Source: Variovorax fucosicus (GTDB lineage: Bacteria > Pseudomonadota > Gammaproteobacteria > Burkholderiales > Burkholderiaceae_C). Taken from it: 64,000 bases of DNA. The position numbers and the translations under genes were made by a program. Below are positions 8,753 to 21,070 of this stretch, piece after piece; position 1 is the stretch's first letter, and each line of letters begins with the position of its first letter. The notes below the pieces were generated by a model that saw nothing but the letters and a program-made list of their open reading frames with translations, was not told the DNA's origin and ran no database searches. The DNA lies in NCBI RefSeq assembly GCF_030316825.1, contig NZ_JASZYU010000002.1:744001-808000 (forward strand), in the 5' to 3' direction.

Positions 8753-9205
8753 ATGAAAGTCAGCGACATCCTGCGCGTCAAGGGCAACACGCTCTTCACC
8801 GTCACGCCCGACGAGTCGCTGTCGACCGCGGTTTCGGCCATGGCGGAAAAGGACATCGGCTCGCTCGTCGTCATGGAGCACGGCGATCTGGTCGGCATGC
8901 TGACCTTCCGCGAGGTGATCGTCGCCATCGTCGGAAACGGCGGCCAGGTCGGCGGCACGCAGGTGCGCAAGGCCATGGACGACGCCCCCGTCACCTGCAC
9001 CCTAGAAACCGACCTCGACGAAATCCGCCGCATCATGCTGGAGCGCCACGCGCGCTACATGCCGGTGATGGACAAGCGCATGCTGATGGGCGTGATCAGC
9101 TTCTACGACGTGGCCAAGGCGGTGGTCGACAGCCAGAACTTCGAGAACAAGATGCTCAAGGCCTACATCCGCGACTGGCCGGCCGAGGAAGAGCCGGGCA
9201 ACTGA
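8753..9205 (+). CDS. CBS-domain pair protein
   Basis: A 150-residue protein made almost wholly of two CBS domains (about residues 8-62 and 78-135; typical ends LVGMLTFREVI and LMGVISFYDVAKAVV). CBS pairs bind adenine nucleotides and act as energy or ligand sensors, or support a partner enzyme; the partner is not evident. A strong Shine-Dalgarno (GAGGAG) lies eight bases before the ATG. It stands alone, facing the 3' end of the trehalose cluster. Confidence 0.88.
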   Translation: MKVSDILRVKGNTLFTVTPDESLSTAVSAMAEKDIGSLVVMEHGDLVGMLTFREVIVAIVGNGGQVGGTQVRKAMDDAPVTCTLETDLDEIRRIMLERHARYMPVMDKRMLMGVISFYDVAKAVVDSQNFENKMLKAYIRDWPAEEEPGN

Positions 9206-9292
9206 GCTGAGCGGGGGCGTCCAGCGCTCTTTTGCGGTCCTGCATTCACAGAGTCCGGCGTTTGATTTGAGCGCTTTGGTTCTGTGGCGGGC

Positions 9293-9524
9293 TCAGGGCG
9301 GCGGGGCACGCTGCTCCGCGAATGTCCCCCGGCCTGCGGCCTCCTCCTTTATTTCGCTGCGCAGCGTGCCCCACCGCCCTGATCCTGGAAGCGGCGTGAA
9401 TGTTCGCGCTGAACAAGCAGAGCGTGCCCAGGCCGATGGTGGTGGGTGGCCCCTGCAGCGAAATAAAGGAGGAGGCCGCAGGCCGGGGGACATTCGCGGA
9501 AGGGGCCACCCGCCGCCGTCGGCC
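9293..9524. repeat. Composite palindromic repeat, locus 1 (two hairpin units, A and B)
   Basis: Most of the 429-bp gap between the CBS gene and the malQ-treY stop. Unit A (9293-9382) has 22-bp terminal arms with one mismatch. Unit B (9431-9524) has 24-bp arms whose three non-Watson-Crick positions are all U-G on the plus-strand RNA. The units lie in opposite orientation around a 48-bp linker. Both cores contain GCAGCGAAATAAAGGAGGAG, a small inner hairpin, and GGGGGACATTCGCGGA. The whole block recurs in reverse orientation at 16587-16822. The rest of the gap (9206-9292 and 9525-9634) holds nothing I recognise. Confidence 0.85.
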
Positions 9525-9634
9525 TACCCCGAACCCCGAAACGTCAAGCACGAAGCGCCAGCGAGACGCCTGTGCCGCCACCACCGCAACCTTCGGCAAA
9601 GGGCCCAGTTCCCGGTCGCTGAACGCAACTGACG

Positions 9635-12600
9635 TCAAAGCGCCAGCAAAGCCGCGCCAGGAAAGCTCGCCAATACAGCGCTGACCCGCAGCACGCCGCC
9701 CGTCAGCACGAGTGTTTCGCCGGTCAGCACGTTCCAGAAGCGCGCACCGTCTGGGACGCCCGGCACTTTCACCAGCGTGTCGCCCCACGGCACATTGCCC
9801 AACGGAAGGCGGCGCGCCGCCGCGGCCGCGACCGGGTCGCTTTCCAGCATCGCGAAAAGCCGCGCCGCGATCACCACCAGCGTCTGCCCTTCGTGCTGCC
9901 GCATGAACGCCAGCACATGCTGGGCCTTCGCGCCCCTGGCCTGCAACGCCGTGTAGCTGCCGTCGCGAAACAGTGCCGGCTGCTCGCTGCGCAGACCCAG
10001 CAATCGCCAGGTGAGCCACAGCTTGGCGCGGCCGTCGTGCGGCCGGGTGGCCAGCTTGCCGACGGCAGCCGCCATGTCGGGCTGCTGCGCGATCTGCGTC
10101 AGCTCGTCGAGCCATTGCGAGCGCGTCGCGTAGTCGACCGGGCGCCGGTTGTCGGGGTCGACCAGGCTCAGATCCATCAGCTCGTTGCCCTGGTACAGAT
10201 CGGGCACGCCGGGCGAGGTGTACTTGATCAGCGTCATCGACAGGCTGTTGAGCGCGCCGAACCAGGCCAGCGTGCTGCTCAGCGCCGTCAGGTCGTCCAG
10301 AAACGGGTTGTCCCGCACGCGCGCCAGCAGGCTGTGAACAAAGCGGGTCAACGCCGCTTCGTAGTCGGGATTGGGAACCACCCAGCTGGTGTGCGCTTTC
10401 GACTCGCGAGCGGCCTTGAGCGCATAGCGCTCGATGCGCTCGGCATAGTTCTCGCGCGTGCCGGCGTCGAGGCCGCCGGCCGGCAGCGTGCCGAGCAGCG
10501 TCTGGTAAAGCAGGTACTGGTCGGCCGCCGAGGGCAGCGCAGTGCCTTCGTCCGCGGCATTCATCGCGCGCCAGCGGCGCAGCGCCAGGCGCCATGCGGC
10601 CGGCATTTCCGACAGGACGTTGATGCGGTTGCGCACGTCCTCGGAGCGCTTGTTGTCGTGGGTCGACGTGGCCAGCATCGTGTGCGGCCAGCGCAGCGCG
10701 CGGTCGGCGCTGGCGGCGTGGAAGGCCGCCACCGTCATGCCGAAATGCGCTGGCTCGCCACCCACTTCGTTGAGCGAACTCAGCGGAAAGTAGCGGTAGA
10801 AGGCCGTGTCTTCCACGCCCTTGGCCGTCACCGGCGCGCTGAACTGCTGGAAGCGGATCGCAAAGCGCCGCACGCGCGCGCGCAGTTCCTCCGGCGCATC
10901 GGCAATGGCCTCGGCCAGCAGCGTGCGGCGCAGGAACTCGAACACCGACCCGTCGGCATCGAGGCTGCGCTCGCGCGCATGGGCCACGGCCTCGTCGATG
11001 TAGTGGCGATCCTGCACCGAAGGCACGTCGATGATGTAGCTGCGATAGACCTGCATGCAGGCCGCCACTTCGGCCAGCGCGCGGCGCAGCGTGTTGAGCG
11101 TGTAGTCGCGCGTGTGGCGGTCGGCGCGCGCGATGCGCAGCAGCTCGGTCGACAGCACGTTGAGCTCGGACGACAGCGCATTGCGCATGATGGCGCGCTT
11201 GCCGCCGTAAGCCAGCTCCTCGAATTCCTCTTCCACGCCGCTGAAGCTGCGCCAGATGCGCTGGAAGCGCTCGTCGGCGCTCGCGTCGAGCAGCACGCCG
11301 TTGACCACCGTGGCAAAGCGGTAGCCGGTGGTGCCGTGGATGTGCCACTGCACCGGCACTTCTTCGTGCGAGGCGGCGATCTTCTCGGCAACGACGTAGA
11401 GCGGCCGGGCCGGCCGGCCCTGTGCATCGGGGCCGGGCAGCACCAGCCCCGCGCGCAGCGCAAAGCCGAGCTGCAGCCGCTCGAAGTAGCGGGCCGGGTC
11501 GTAGAGGCCGTCGGGGTGGTCGATGCGCAGGCCGTCGACCACGCCGGCCGCGGCCAGGTCGAGTGCCATGCCCTGGGTGGCCTCGAACACTTCCTCGCGC
11601 TCGACTCGCAGCGCGGCCAGTTCGTTGATGTCGAAGAAGCGTCGGTAGTTGATCTCGTCGGCGGCCACGCGCCAGTAGGCGAGGCGGTAGGCCTGCGCCT
11701 CTAGCAGCGCATGCAGCGCGTCGCGCTCGGTCGGGCCGTTGAACTCGGCCACCGCGGCGGCGATCGCCTGCGCCACGTCGAGCTGGCGCGCAACCAGGCG
11801 CGCGAGCCGGCCCTTGAGCACTTCCTTGTCGCGCGCACGTTCGGCCACCGACTCGGGTTCGGTCGCGGTGCGCTCCGGCAGATGGCCGAACGAAGACGCG
11901 ATGCTGGCCAGGCTGGCCGACAGCTCGACGTCGTTGATGCGCGATTCGGCCCGCTGCAGCACGCGCGGATAAGTCTCGGGCGCCAACGGAAAGCCGTGCT
12001 CGTGGTAGCGCAGCGCCAGGCTGCCGGCCTCGGCATCGAAGGCCAGCACCAGCTCGCCGCGCGCCAGCACGTCGCCGTAGTGATCGCCGAGCACCGGCAG
12101 CAGCACCTTGCCCTGCAGCTCGACATTGAGCGGCTGCCAGTCGATGTCGAAGTGCTGTGCATAGACCGAGGCCGGCCCGTTCTCCAGCACGTCGAGCCAC
12201 CATGCGTTGTCGGCCGCCAGAACCCCCATGTGGTTCGGCACCAGATCCAGCAACTGGCCCATGCCATGCGCCTTGAGCGCGGCGCTGAAACGCTCGAAGC
12301 CTTCGCGGCCGCCGAGCTCGGGGTTGATCTCGTCGTGCGCGACCACGTCGTAGCCGTGCGTGCTGCCGGGGCGTGCACGCTGGATCGGCGAGCAGTAGAT
12401 GTGGCTCACGCCCAGCTTCGCCAGATAGGGGAGCACGGCGATCGCATCGTCGAAGCGGAAGTTCTTGTGGAACTGGAGGCGGTAAGTGGCGCGTGGAATC
12501 ACCGTTTCGATGCCACGCTGCCGATCGGCGCTTGGCGCGGGATGCGGACGGATTGCCGCTAGCGTCTCGCACAACTGCAGCGTCTGGCCGTCGGCTGCGA

Positions 12601-14728
12601 GTTGCTGCAGATCGAGCGGCAGCTTGCGCCGCCAGTTCGGTTGCGCCTCGGTGGTGCCCGGCATATTTGCCTGCTCCAGCATGCCGACCGCATCCTCCAG
12701 CTGCACCATCATCACCTGCGACGGCGTGCTCGCCACATAGGCGTGGATCGCGGCGACCACGGCCGGCGGCAGCGTTTGCGCACCGGTGGCTTCGGCCACC
12801 GCGTCGGCCGACAGCAGGCCGGCGCGCTGCACTGCGAGCAGCAGGCGCACGCGCTCCTGCGCGCGGTCGAACAACTGCTTTTCGAAGAGGGCCTGGTTCG
12901 GGAACAGGCCGAGCGACAGGCGCAGGCGCAGGTCGTGGCCAGCCCACCAGCCCGTGAGCGTGGCGAGGTCGTGCGTGCTGATCGCGACCAGCGCGTTGCG
13001 CGGGTACTCGGCCGGCGCCTTGAAGTCGCCCTCATGGTTGCGCTCGAAGTAGAGCAGGCGATACGACAGCACCTCGAAGCGCGCCAGCGCACCGCGCATC
13101 TCGTCGGCCACGGTGCCCAGGTCTTCGCCGATCACCATGCAGCGCTGGCGCTGGCTTTCGATGGCCACGATTGCGAGCATCTCGTGCAGCGCGTAGTGCA
13201 CGTAGGCGCCGTCGTGCGGGGTCTTGTCGGGCGGGATCCAGAATAGGCGCATCAGGCCCATCACGTGGTCGATGCGCAGGGCACCCGCGCCGCGCATGCT
13301 GCCGCGCAGGGTCTCGATGAAGAAACGGTAGCCGGTCTCGCGCAGTCGGTCCGGGCGCAACGGTGGCAGGCCCCAGCCCTGGCCGTTCGGGTTGAACTCG
13401 TCGGGCGGCGCGCCGACGCTGGCGCCGAGCGCGAAGGCGTCACGCTCGCACCAGGCATCGGAGCCCGCGCGGTCGACCGACACGGCCAGGTCGAGGTAGA
13501 GGCCGACCGCCATGCCGACCGCCTTGCATTGCGCGCTCACGCGGTCGAGCTGGCGTGCGGCCTGCCATTGCAGGTATTCGAAGCAGCTGATGCGCTCCTC
13601 GTGCTGTTCGGCAAAGCGGGCCACTGCCGGCGCGTCCGGCGCGCCGTAGCCCTCGGGCCATGCTGGCCAGCCCCAGACGGCCGCATCGGTTTGATGGAAA
13701 TGCGCCTGCAGTGCCTCGAACAGCGCATGCCGGCGCAGCGACGCACCGCGCTCCGCACGGAACGCATCGAAAGCCTGCGCGCCCGCGCTGCCGGTTGCGA
13801 TGTGTTGCGCGCGGAAATGCGCGTAGAGCAGTTCGAGGATCTCGAACTTGGCCGCCGCGACACTGGGGTAGTCGACCAGGTCCACCTCGCGCAGCGCGGC
13901 CAGGCGGCTCTGGAATTCGGGCGACTGCACGCGCTGCTGTGCGGCCTCGCATTCGCGGAACTCGTCGATTGCCTCAACGTCGATGTACAGCACGTTGAGC
14001 TGTACCCGTGAAGACGGGCTGTAGGGGCTCGCATGGGCCGGGTTGTGCGGGAACAGCGCATGCAACGGATTGAGGCCCAGGATGCCTGCGCCGCGTTGCG
14101 CGGCCTGCTGTGCGAGCCTGGCCAGGTCGCTGAAATCGCCGATGCCCCAGTTGCGGTTGGAACGCAGCGCATAGAGCTGAACCGCCGGGCCCCAGACGCG
14201 CCCATCGTCCTGCAGCGCCGGGGGACGGTAGCAATGCGGCGGCGCGCAGAGCAGCAGGGTCTCCCCGGCCAGGCCGTCGATGCGCAGCCGGTGGTAGCCC
14301 ATCGGCAATGCCAGCGCCAGTTCGAGCCGGCGCTCGCAGTGCGGAACGCCATCGATGTCGGTGCGCGCGCCCTCGGGAATGGCATGCAGGGACACCTCGC
14401 CGTTGTGCTGCTGGCCGCTTTCTTCCACGACCGTCCAGCCGGTCTCGGCCAATGCGGCGGGCAGGCGCAGCGTGAGCGACCAGTGCGCCTGGTCGGCGTC
14501 GATCGCCAGCACCGGCGGCAGCGCTTGCCGCCAGGCGGCGTGCTGCAGGTCGTGCAGGGCCTGCTGCAGCGGCCGGCCGGTGTCGACGTCGAAGCTGTCG
14601 AGCAGCGCGCGCAGGTTGTCCGGCGCGATCACATGGCGGTGGCCGAAGATGTCGTGGTAGTCGGTGGCGATACCGAAGTGGGCGCACAGGCGCTGCAATG
14701 CCTCGTGGTCGCCGGGAACCTCATCCAT
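9635..14728 (-). CDS. Fusion of 4-alpha-glucanotransferase (MalQ) and maltooligosyltrehalose synthase (TreY)
   Basis: A single 1697-residue frame joins two enzymes normally encoded separately. Residues about 1-735 are a GH77 amylomaltase (RSNRNWGIGDFSDL, nucleophile Asp in GALRIDHVMGL, acid/base Glu in VIGEDLGTV, STHDLATLTGWW). Residues about 745-1697 are a GH13 TreY (ATYRLQFHKNFRFDDA, LDLVPNHMGV, nucleophile Asp in GLRIDHPDGLYDP, Glu in VVAEKI). MalQ rearranges maltooligosaccharides; TreY turns the reducing end into a trehalosyl unit for TreZ. I start at ATG 14728 (MDEVPGD), overlapping the treZ stop by eight bases; a longer frame to 14833 lies inside treZ. All key residues are present and I see no sign of decay. 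Confidence 0.93.
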   Translation of the reverse strand: MDEVPGDHEALQRLCAHFGIATDYHDIFGHRHVIAPDNLRALLDSFDVDTGRPLQQALHDLQHAAWRQALPPVLAIDADQAHWSLTLRLPAALAETGWTVVEESGQQHNGEVSLHAIPEGARTDIDGVPHCERRLELALALPMGYHRLRIDGLAGETLLLCAPPHCYRPPALQDDGRVWGPAVQLYALRSNRNWGIGDFSDLARLAQQAAQRGAGILGLNPLHALFPHNPAHASPYSPSSRVQLNVLYIDVEAIDEFRECEAAQQRVQSPEFQSRLAALREVDLVDYPSVAAAKFEILELLYAHFRAQHIATGSAGAQAFDAFRAERGASLRRHALFEALQAHFHQTDAAVWGWPAWPEGYGAPDAPAVARFAEQHEERISCFEYLQWQAARQLDRVSAQCKAVGMAVGLYLDLAVSVDRAGSDAWCERDAFALGASVGAPPDEFNPNGQGWGLPPLRPDRLRETGYRFFIETLRGSMRGAGALRIDHVMGLMRLFWIPPDKTPHDGAYVHYALHEMLAIVAIESQRQRCMVIGEDLGTVADEMRGALARFEVLSYRLLYFERNHEGDFKAPAEYPRNALVAISTHDLATLTGWWAGHDLRLRLSLGLFPNQALFEKQLFDRAQERVRLLLAVQRAGLLSADAVAEATGAQTLPPAVVAAIHAYVASTPSQVMMVQLEDAVGMLEQANMPGTTEAQPNWRRKLPLDLQQLAADGQTLQLCETLAAIRPHPAPSADRQRGIETVIPRATYRLQFHKNFRFDDAIAVLPYLAKLGVSHIYCSPIQRARPGSTHGYDVVAHDEINPELGGREGFERFSAALKAHGMGQLLDLVPNHMGVLAADNAWWLDVLENGPASVYAQHFDIDWQPLNVELQGKVLLPVLGDHYGDVLARGELVLAFDAEAGSLALRYHEHGFPLAPETYPRVLQRAESRINDVELSASLASIASSFGHLPERTATEPESVAERARDKEVLKGRLARLVARQLDVAQAIAAAVAEFNGPTERDALHALLEAQAYRLAYWRVAADEINYRRFFDINELAALRVEREEVFEATQGMALDLAAAGVVDGLRIDHPDGLYDPARYFERLQLGFALRAGLVLPGPDAQGRPARPLYVVAEKIAASHEEVPVQWHIHGTTGYRFATVVNGVLLDASADERFQRIWRSFSGVEEEFEELAYGGKRAIMRNALSSELNVLSTELLRIARADRHTRDYTLNTLRRALAEVAACMQVYRSYIIDVPSVQDRHYIDEAVAHARERSLDADGSVFEFLRRTLLAEAIADAPEELRARVRRFAIRFQQFSAPVTAKGVEDTAFYRYFPLSSLNEVGGEPAHFGMTVAAFHAASADRALRWPHTMLATSTHDNKRSEDVRNRINVLSEMPAAWRLALRRWRAMNAADEGTALPSAADQYLLYQTLLGTLPAGGLDAGTRENYAERIERYALKAARESKAHTSWVVPNPDYEAALTRFVHSLLARVRDNPFLDDLTALSSTLAWFGALNSLSMTLIKYTSPGVPDLYQGNELMDLSLVDPDNRRPVDYATRSQWLDELTQIAQQPDMAAAVGKLATRPHDGRAKLWLTWRLLGLRSEQPALFRDGSYTALQARGAKAQHVLAFMRQHEGQTLVVIAARLFAMLESDPVAAAAARRLPLGNVPWGDTLVKVPGVPDGARFWNVLTGETLVLTGGVLRVSAVLASFPGAALLAL

Positions 14729-16559
14729 GGGTGCTCTCTGTGTTTTTTTGCTGCAACGCGATGCACACCGCGCCGGGTGCCAGGCGCAGCGTGTCGTCGC
14801 CCTCGGTCTCGATACCGAAGGCATGAATGGCATGGCCGCGCAGCGCGCGGACGCCCGTCAAGGGCTGCGTTCCGAAGTGGGCGAGCAACTGAAGGCTGGC
14901 GCCGTTGGCCAGTGGCCATTCGACGCGCAGCGCCGCGCCGTCGCGCCAGTGGCGCGCGCCGCCGGGCTGGCCGGCGAGGTGCGGCACCAGCGCGCGGTGG
15001 CGGATCGCCAGCAACTCGGCGATGTGGGCCATGAATTCGCGGTGCGGGCTCTGCAGCCGTTCGTCCCAGCGCAGCTTCGACGCTTCGAAGGTCGACGCCG
15101 CATTCGGATCCGGAATGCGCGCGCGGGCCGCCTCGTCGGCAAACGCGGCGAACTTGCCGAACTCGGCGCGGCGACCGGTCGACACCGCGGCGGCCAGCTC
15201 GGGCCCGAAATCACAGAAGTAGAGAAAGGGCGTGGTAGCGGCGTACTCCTCGCCCATGAACAGCATCGGCGCATGCGGCGACAACAGCAGGCATGCGTAG
15301 GCGGCACGCAGCGACACCGGGTTGGCCAGCGCATGGATGCGGTCGCCGAAGGCGCGGTTGCCGACCTGGTCGTGCGTTTGCAAGAAGGACACGAAGGCGC
15401 CCAGCGGCAGGTGCCCGCTTGGTTCGCCGCGCACTTCGCCCTCCCGGAACGGTGACGGCTGCCCCTGGAATACGAAGCCCTGCGCGAGCGCCTGGCCGAA
15501 CTGGCTCACCGGGTCGTCGGCATAGTCGGCGTAGTAGCCGTCGGTGTCGCCGGTCACGAGCACGTGGGCCGCATGGTGCAGGTCGTCGTTCCATTGCGCC
15601 GTGGCGATCCGTGGCGTGCCGTCGGTGTTGCGCGCCAGGTAGCGCGCACCGTTGGCATCGTTCTCCAGCACCACATGGATCTGGCGCTCGCGGCCCGGCC
15701 CCTCGCGCAGCGCCGCGCAGATCTCTTCCACGATGTCGGGGCTGGAGTCGTCGCGGATGGCGTGCACCGCGTCCATGCGCAGACCGTCGCAGCGGAACTC
15801 TTCGACCCAGTAGAGCGCGTTGTGCACGAAGAAGTCGCGCACCGTGCGCGAGGCGTCGCCGTCGTAGTTGATCGCCGAGCCCCAGGGCGTCTGGTGGGCC
15901 GCATTGAAGAACGATGGGCTGCCCGCGTGCAGGTAGTTGCCTTCGGGACCGAAGTGGTTGTAGACCACGTCCATCAGCACCATGAGGCCGTGTTCGTGCG
16001 CCGCGTCGACGAAGGCCTTGAGTTCGTCGGGCGTGCCGTAGGCGGCGGTGGGCGCGAACAGCAGCACGCCGTCGTAGCCCCAGCCGCGCTGGCCCGGAAA
16101 GTCGGCCACGGGCATCAGCTCGATGACCGTGATGCCGAGCGCGACCAGGTCGGGCAGGCGGCGGCGGGCGGCGGCAAAGGTGCCTTCGGGCGTGAAGGTG
16201 CCGATGTGCAGTTCGTAGATGACGGCTTCAGCCCAGGGGCGGCCGCGCCAGGCATCGTCGTGCCACAGGTAGCCGCGTGGGTCGACCACCTCGCTGGCCG
16301 CGTGCACGTCGTCGGGGTTGCGGCGCGAGGCGGGGTCGGGCACCAGGGTGCTATCGGGCAGGCGGAAGCGGTAACGGTCGCCGGCATGCGCGTCGGGCAC
16401 ATCGAGCCGATGCCAACCCTCCGCGTCGCGCGTCATCGTTGCGGCGGGGTGGTCGTCGCGTTCCAGCGCGATGCCCTCGGCCTCGGGGGCCCAGAAACTG
16501 AAGCGCACACCGCTGTCGTGCACGGTCGCGCCGAACGGCATCGAATGCACGTGGTTCAT
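14721..16559 (-). CDS. treZ: Maltooligosyltrehalose trehalohydrolase
   Basis: Cleaves trehalose from the maltooligosyltrehalose made by TreY. The protein (612 residues from ATG 16559) has an N-terminal CBM48-like beta domain (about 10-100) and a GH13 barrel with VIYELHIGTFTPEG, MDVVYNHFGPEGNYL, nucleophile Asp in CDGLRMDAVHAI, acid Glu in HVVLENDANGARYL and FLQTHDQVGNRAFG. ATG 16559 (MNHVHSMPFGATV) was chosen from the conserved start; ATG 16541 is an alternative. The leader has no strong ribosome-binding site and begins only ~28 bp from the palindromic repeat at 16587. It is translationally coupled to malQ-treY. Confidence 0.94.
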   Translation of the reverse strand: MNHVHSMPFGATVHDSGVRFSFWAPEAEGIALERDDHPAATMTRDAEGWHRLDVPDAHAGDRYRFRLPDSTLVPDPASRRNPDDVHAASEVVDPRGYLWHDDAWRGRPWAEAVIYELHIGTFTPEGTFAAARRRLPDLVALGITVIELMPVADFPGQRGWGYDGVLLFAPTAAYGTPDELKAFVDAAHEHGLMVLMDVVYNHFGPEGNYLHAGSPSFFNAAHQTPWGSAINYDGDASRTVRDFFVHNALYWVEEFRCDGLRMDAVHAIRDDSSPDIVEEICAALREGPGRERQIHVVLENDANGARYLARNTDGTPRIATAQWNDDLHHAAHVLVTGDTDGYYADYADDPVSQFGQALAQGFVFQGQPSPFREGEVRGEPSGHLPLGAFVSFLQTHDQVGNRAFGDRIHALANPVSLRAAYACLLLSPHAPMLFMGEEYAATTPFLYFCDFGPELAAAVSTGRRAEFGKFAAFADEAARARIPDPNAASTFEASKLRWDERLQSPHREFMAHIAELLAIRHRALVPHLAGQPGGARHWRDGAALRVEWPLANGASLQLLAHFGTQPLTGVRALRGHAIHAFGIETEGDDTLRLAPGAVCIALQQKNTESTHG

Positions 16560-16586
16560 GCCGGAGTGCACTCTGGGAGGTCGGGG

Positions 16587-16822
16587 TGGGCCGCTGGCGG
16601 CGGGTGGCCCCTTCCGCGAATGTCCCCCGCCTTCGGCTCCTCCTTTATTTCGCTGCAGGGGCCACCCGCCGCCAGCGGCCCAGGGCACGCTCTGCCTGTT
16701 CGGCGCGAACCGGAGACGCCGCGTCCAGGATCAGGGCGGTGGGGCACGCTGCGCAGCGAAATAAAGGAGGAGGGCGAAGCCCGGGGGACATTCGCGGAGC
16801 AGCGTGCCCCGCCACCCTGATC
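16587..16822. repeat. Composite palindromic repeat, locus 2 (two hairpin units, C and D)
   Basis: Fills most of the gap between treZ and the CmpX-like gene. Unit C (16587-16682) has perfect 26-bp terminal arms. Unit D (16729-16822) has 24-bp arms with two non-Watson-Crick positions. Cores match units A and B: GCAGCGAAATAAAGGAGGAG, a variable inner hairpin (GCC-GAA-GGC in C, GGGC-GAA-GCCC in D), then GGGGGACATTCGCGGA. The order and orientation are the mirror image of locus 1, and the 46-bp linker is also similar in reverse complement. The remaining bases to 16884 show nothing recognisable. Confidence 0.85.
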
Positions 16823-16884
16823 CCGCCAGAGCGCCTCGCACCCATATGTCCGAATCGAATCCCGGTCGTTCATGCAGTCCCAGT

Positions 16885-17702
16885 TCAAAGCGGCGGCGGC
16901 GGATCGCTCGGCCGGCTCGGCATCAGCGGGCGGCCGCGCGGCCGCGGCGGTGCGGCCGGGGGCTCGACCGTTTCGGTCGACAGATCGGATGCCGCCTCGA
17001 GATCAGCGAAATCGCTGTCGCGCACGGCCGGCCTGGGCATGCCATTGCGCGGCCACCACTGGGCGATGCGATCGGCCGCCCAGTCCTTGCCGGCCAGGCC
17101 GAACGCCAGCGCCAGTGCGAACACCACGCCGGCCAGGATCACGATGAAACTCTCGCGCACGATGTCGCCGCCGACCTTGACATGGTCGAGCGCGATCAGC
17201 ACCACGAAGATCATGATCGCGTACTGCGCCAGCTTGCCGAAGAAGCGGGCGTCGGCCAGCTTGACGTTGCGCGCATAGGTGATCACCGCGTCACCCACGA
17301 AACGCGCGAAGTACGAGCCGAAGGCCAGCACCAGCAGCGCCACGAAGATGTTCGGCACGAACCACACCACGCGCCCGAGCAGGTCGGTGATGTAGGTGAG
17401 CCCAAGGCCGTTGAACGCGATGATCAGCGCCGCCAGCACCACCAGCCAGTAGGCCAGCACGCCGATGATGTCACCGGTGTCTTTTTCCATGCCGCCCTGG
17501 CGCAGGAAATTGTCGAGGCCCGAGCGCTGGGTCAGCACGTTGAAGTTGACGGCCCGCAGCCCGCGCGTGACCGCAAAGCGCACCACCTTGGCGAACAGCC
17601 AGCCGACGATGACGACCAGCGCCGCGATCAGCAGCCGCGGCAGGAACGCGCCGATCTGGTAGAGGATCCCGCGCAGGGGCTCCAGGTAAAAGTTGAATTC
17701 GT

Positions 17703-17706
<4 letters not shown>
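16885..17706 (-). CDS. CmpX-like membrane protein with MscS-type TM-helix repeats
   Basis: A 273-residue inner-membrane protein with about five hydrophobic helices (roughly 22-48, 80-102, 115-138, 163-180, 186-206) and a Pro/Arg-rich cytoplasmic tail. The helices resemble the conserved TM-helix repeat of CmpX and small mechanosensitive-channel relatives, but the MscS beta domain is absent. The gene's start overlaps the treS-maltokinase stop (ATGA at 17706-17703), so it is translated from the glycogen/trehalose operon. A role in osmotic or envelope stress would fit trehalose metabolism, but that is inference. Confidence 0.8.
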
Positions 17707-21056
<3,350 letters not shown>

Positions 21057-21070
21057 GGGCAACGGGTTCC

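Noticed and set aside
9293..9524. CRISPR array
   Set aside because: The repeats are few, inverted rather than direct, of unequal spacing, and there are no cas genes.
9267..9684. Short open frames running through the palindromic repeat block
   Set aside because: They encode the repeat arms and Arg/Pro/Gly-rich low-complexity sequence on both strands; no ribosome-binding site or conserved protein.
16841..16850. ATATGTCCG-like half-site resembling the operator at 52-67
   Set aside because: Only one half of the dyad is present and there is no promoter or start nearby; probably chance.
16471..16888. Short open frames across the second repeat block
   Set aside because: Same repeat-derived peptides as at the first block, in several frames, so not protein-coding.
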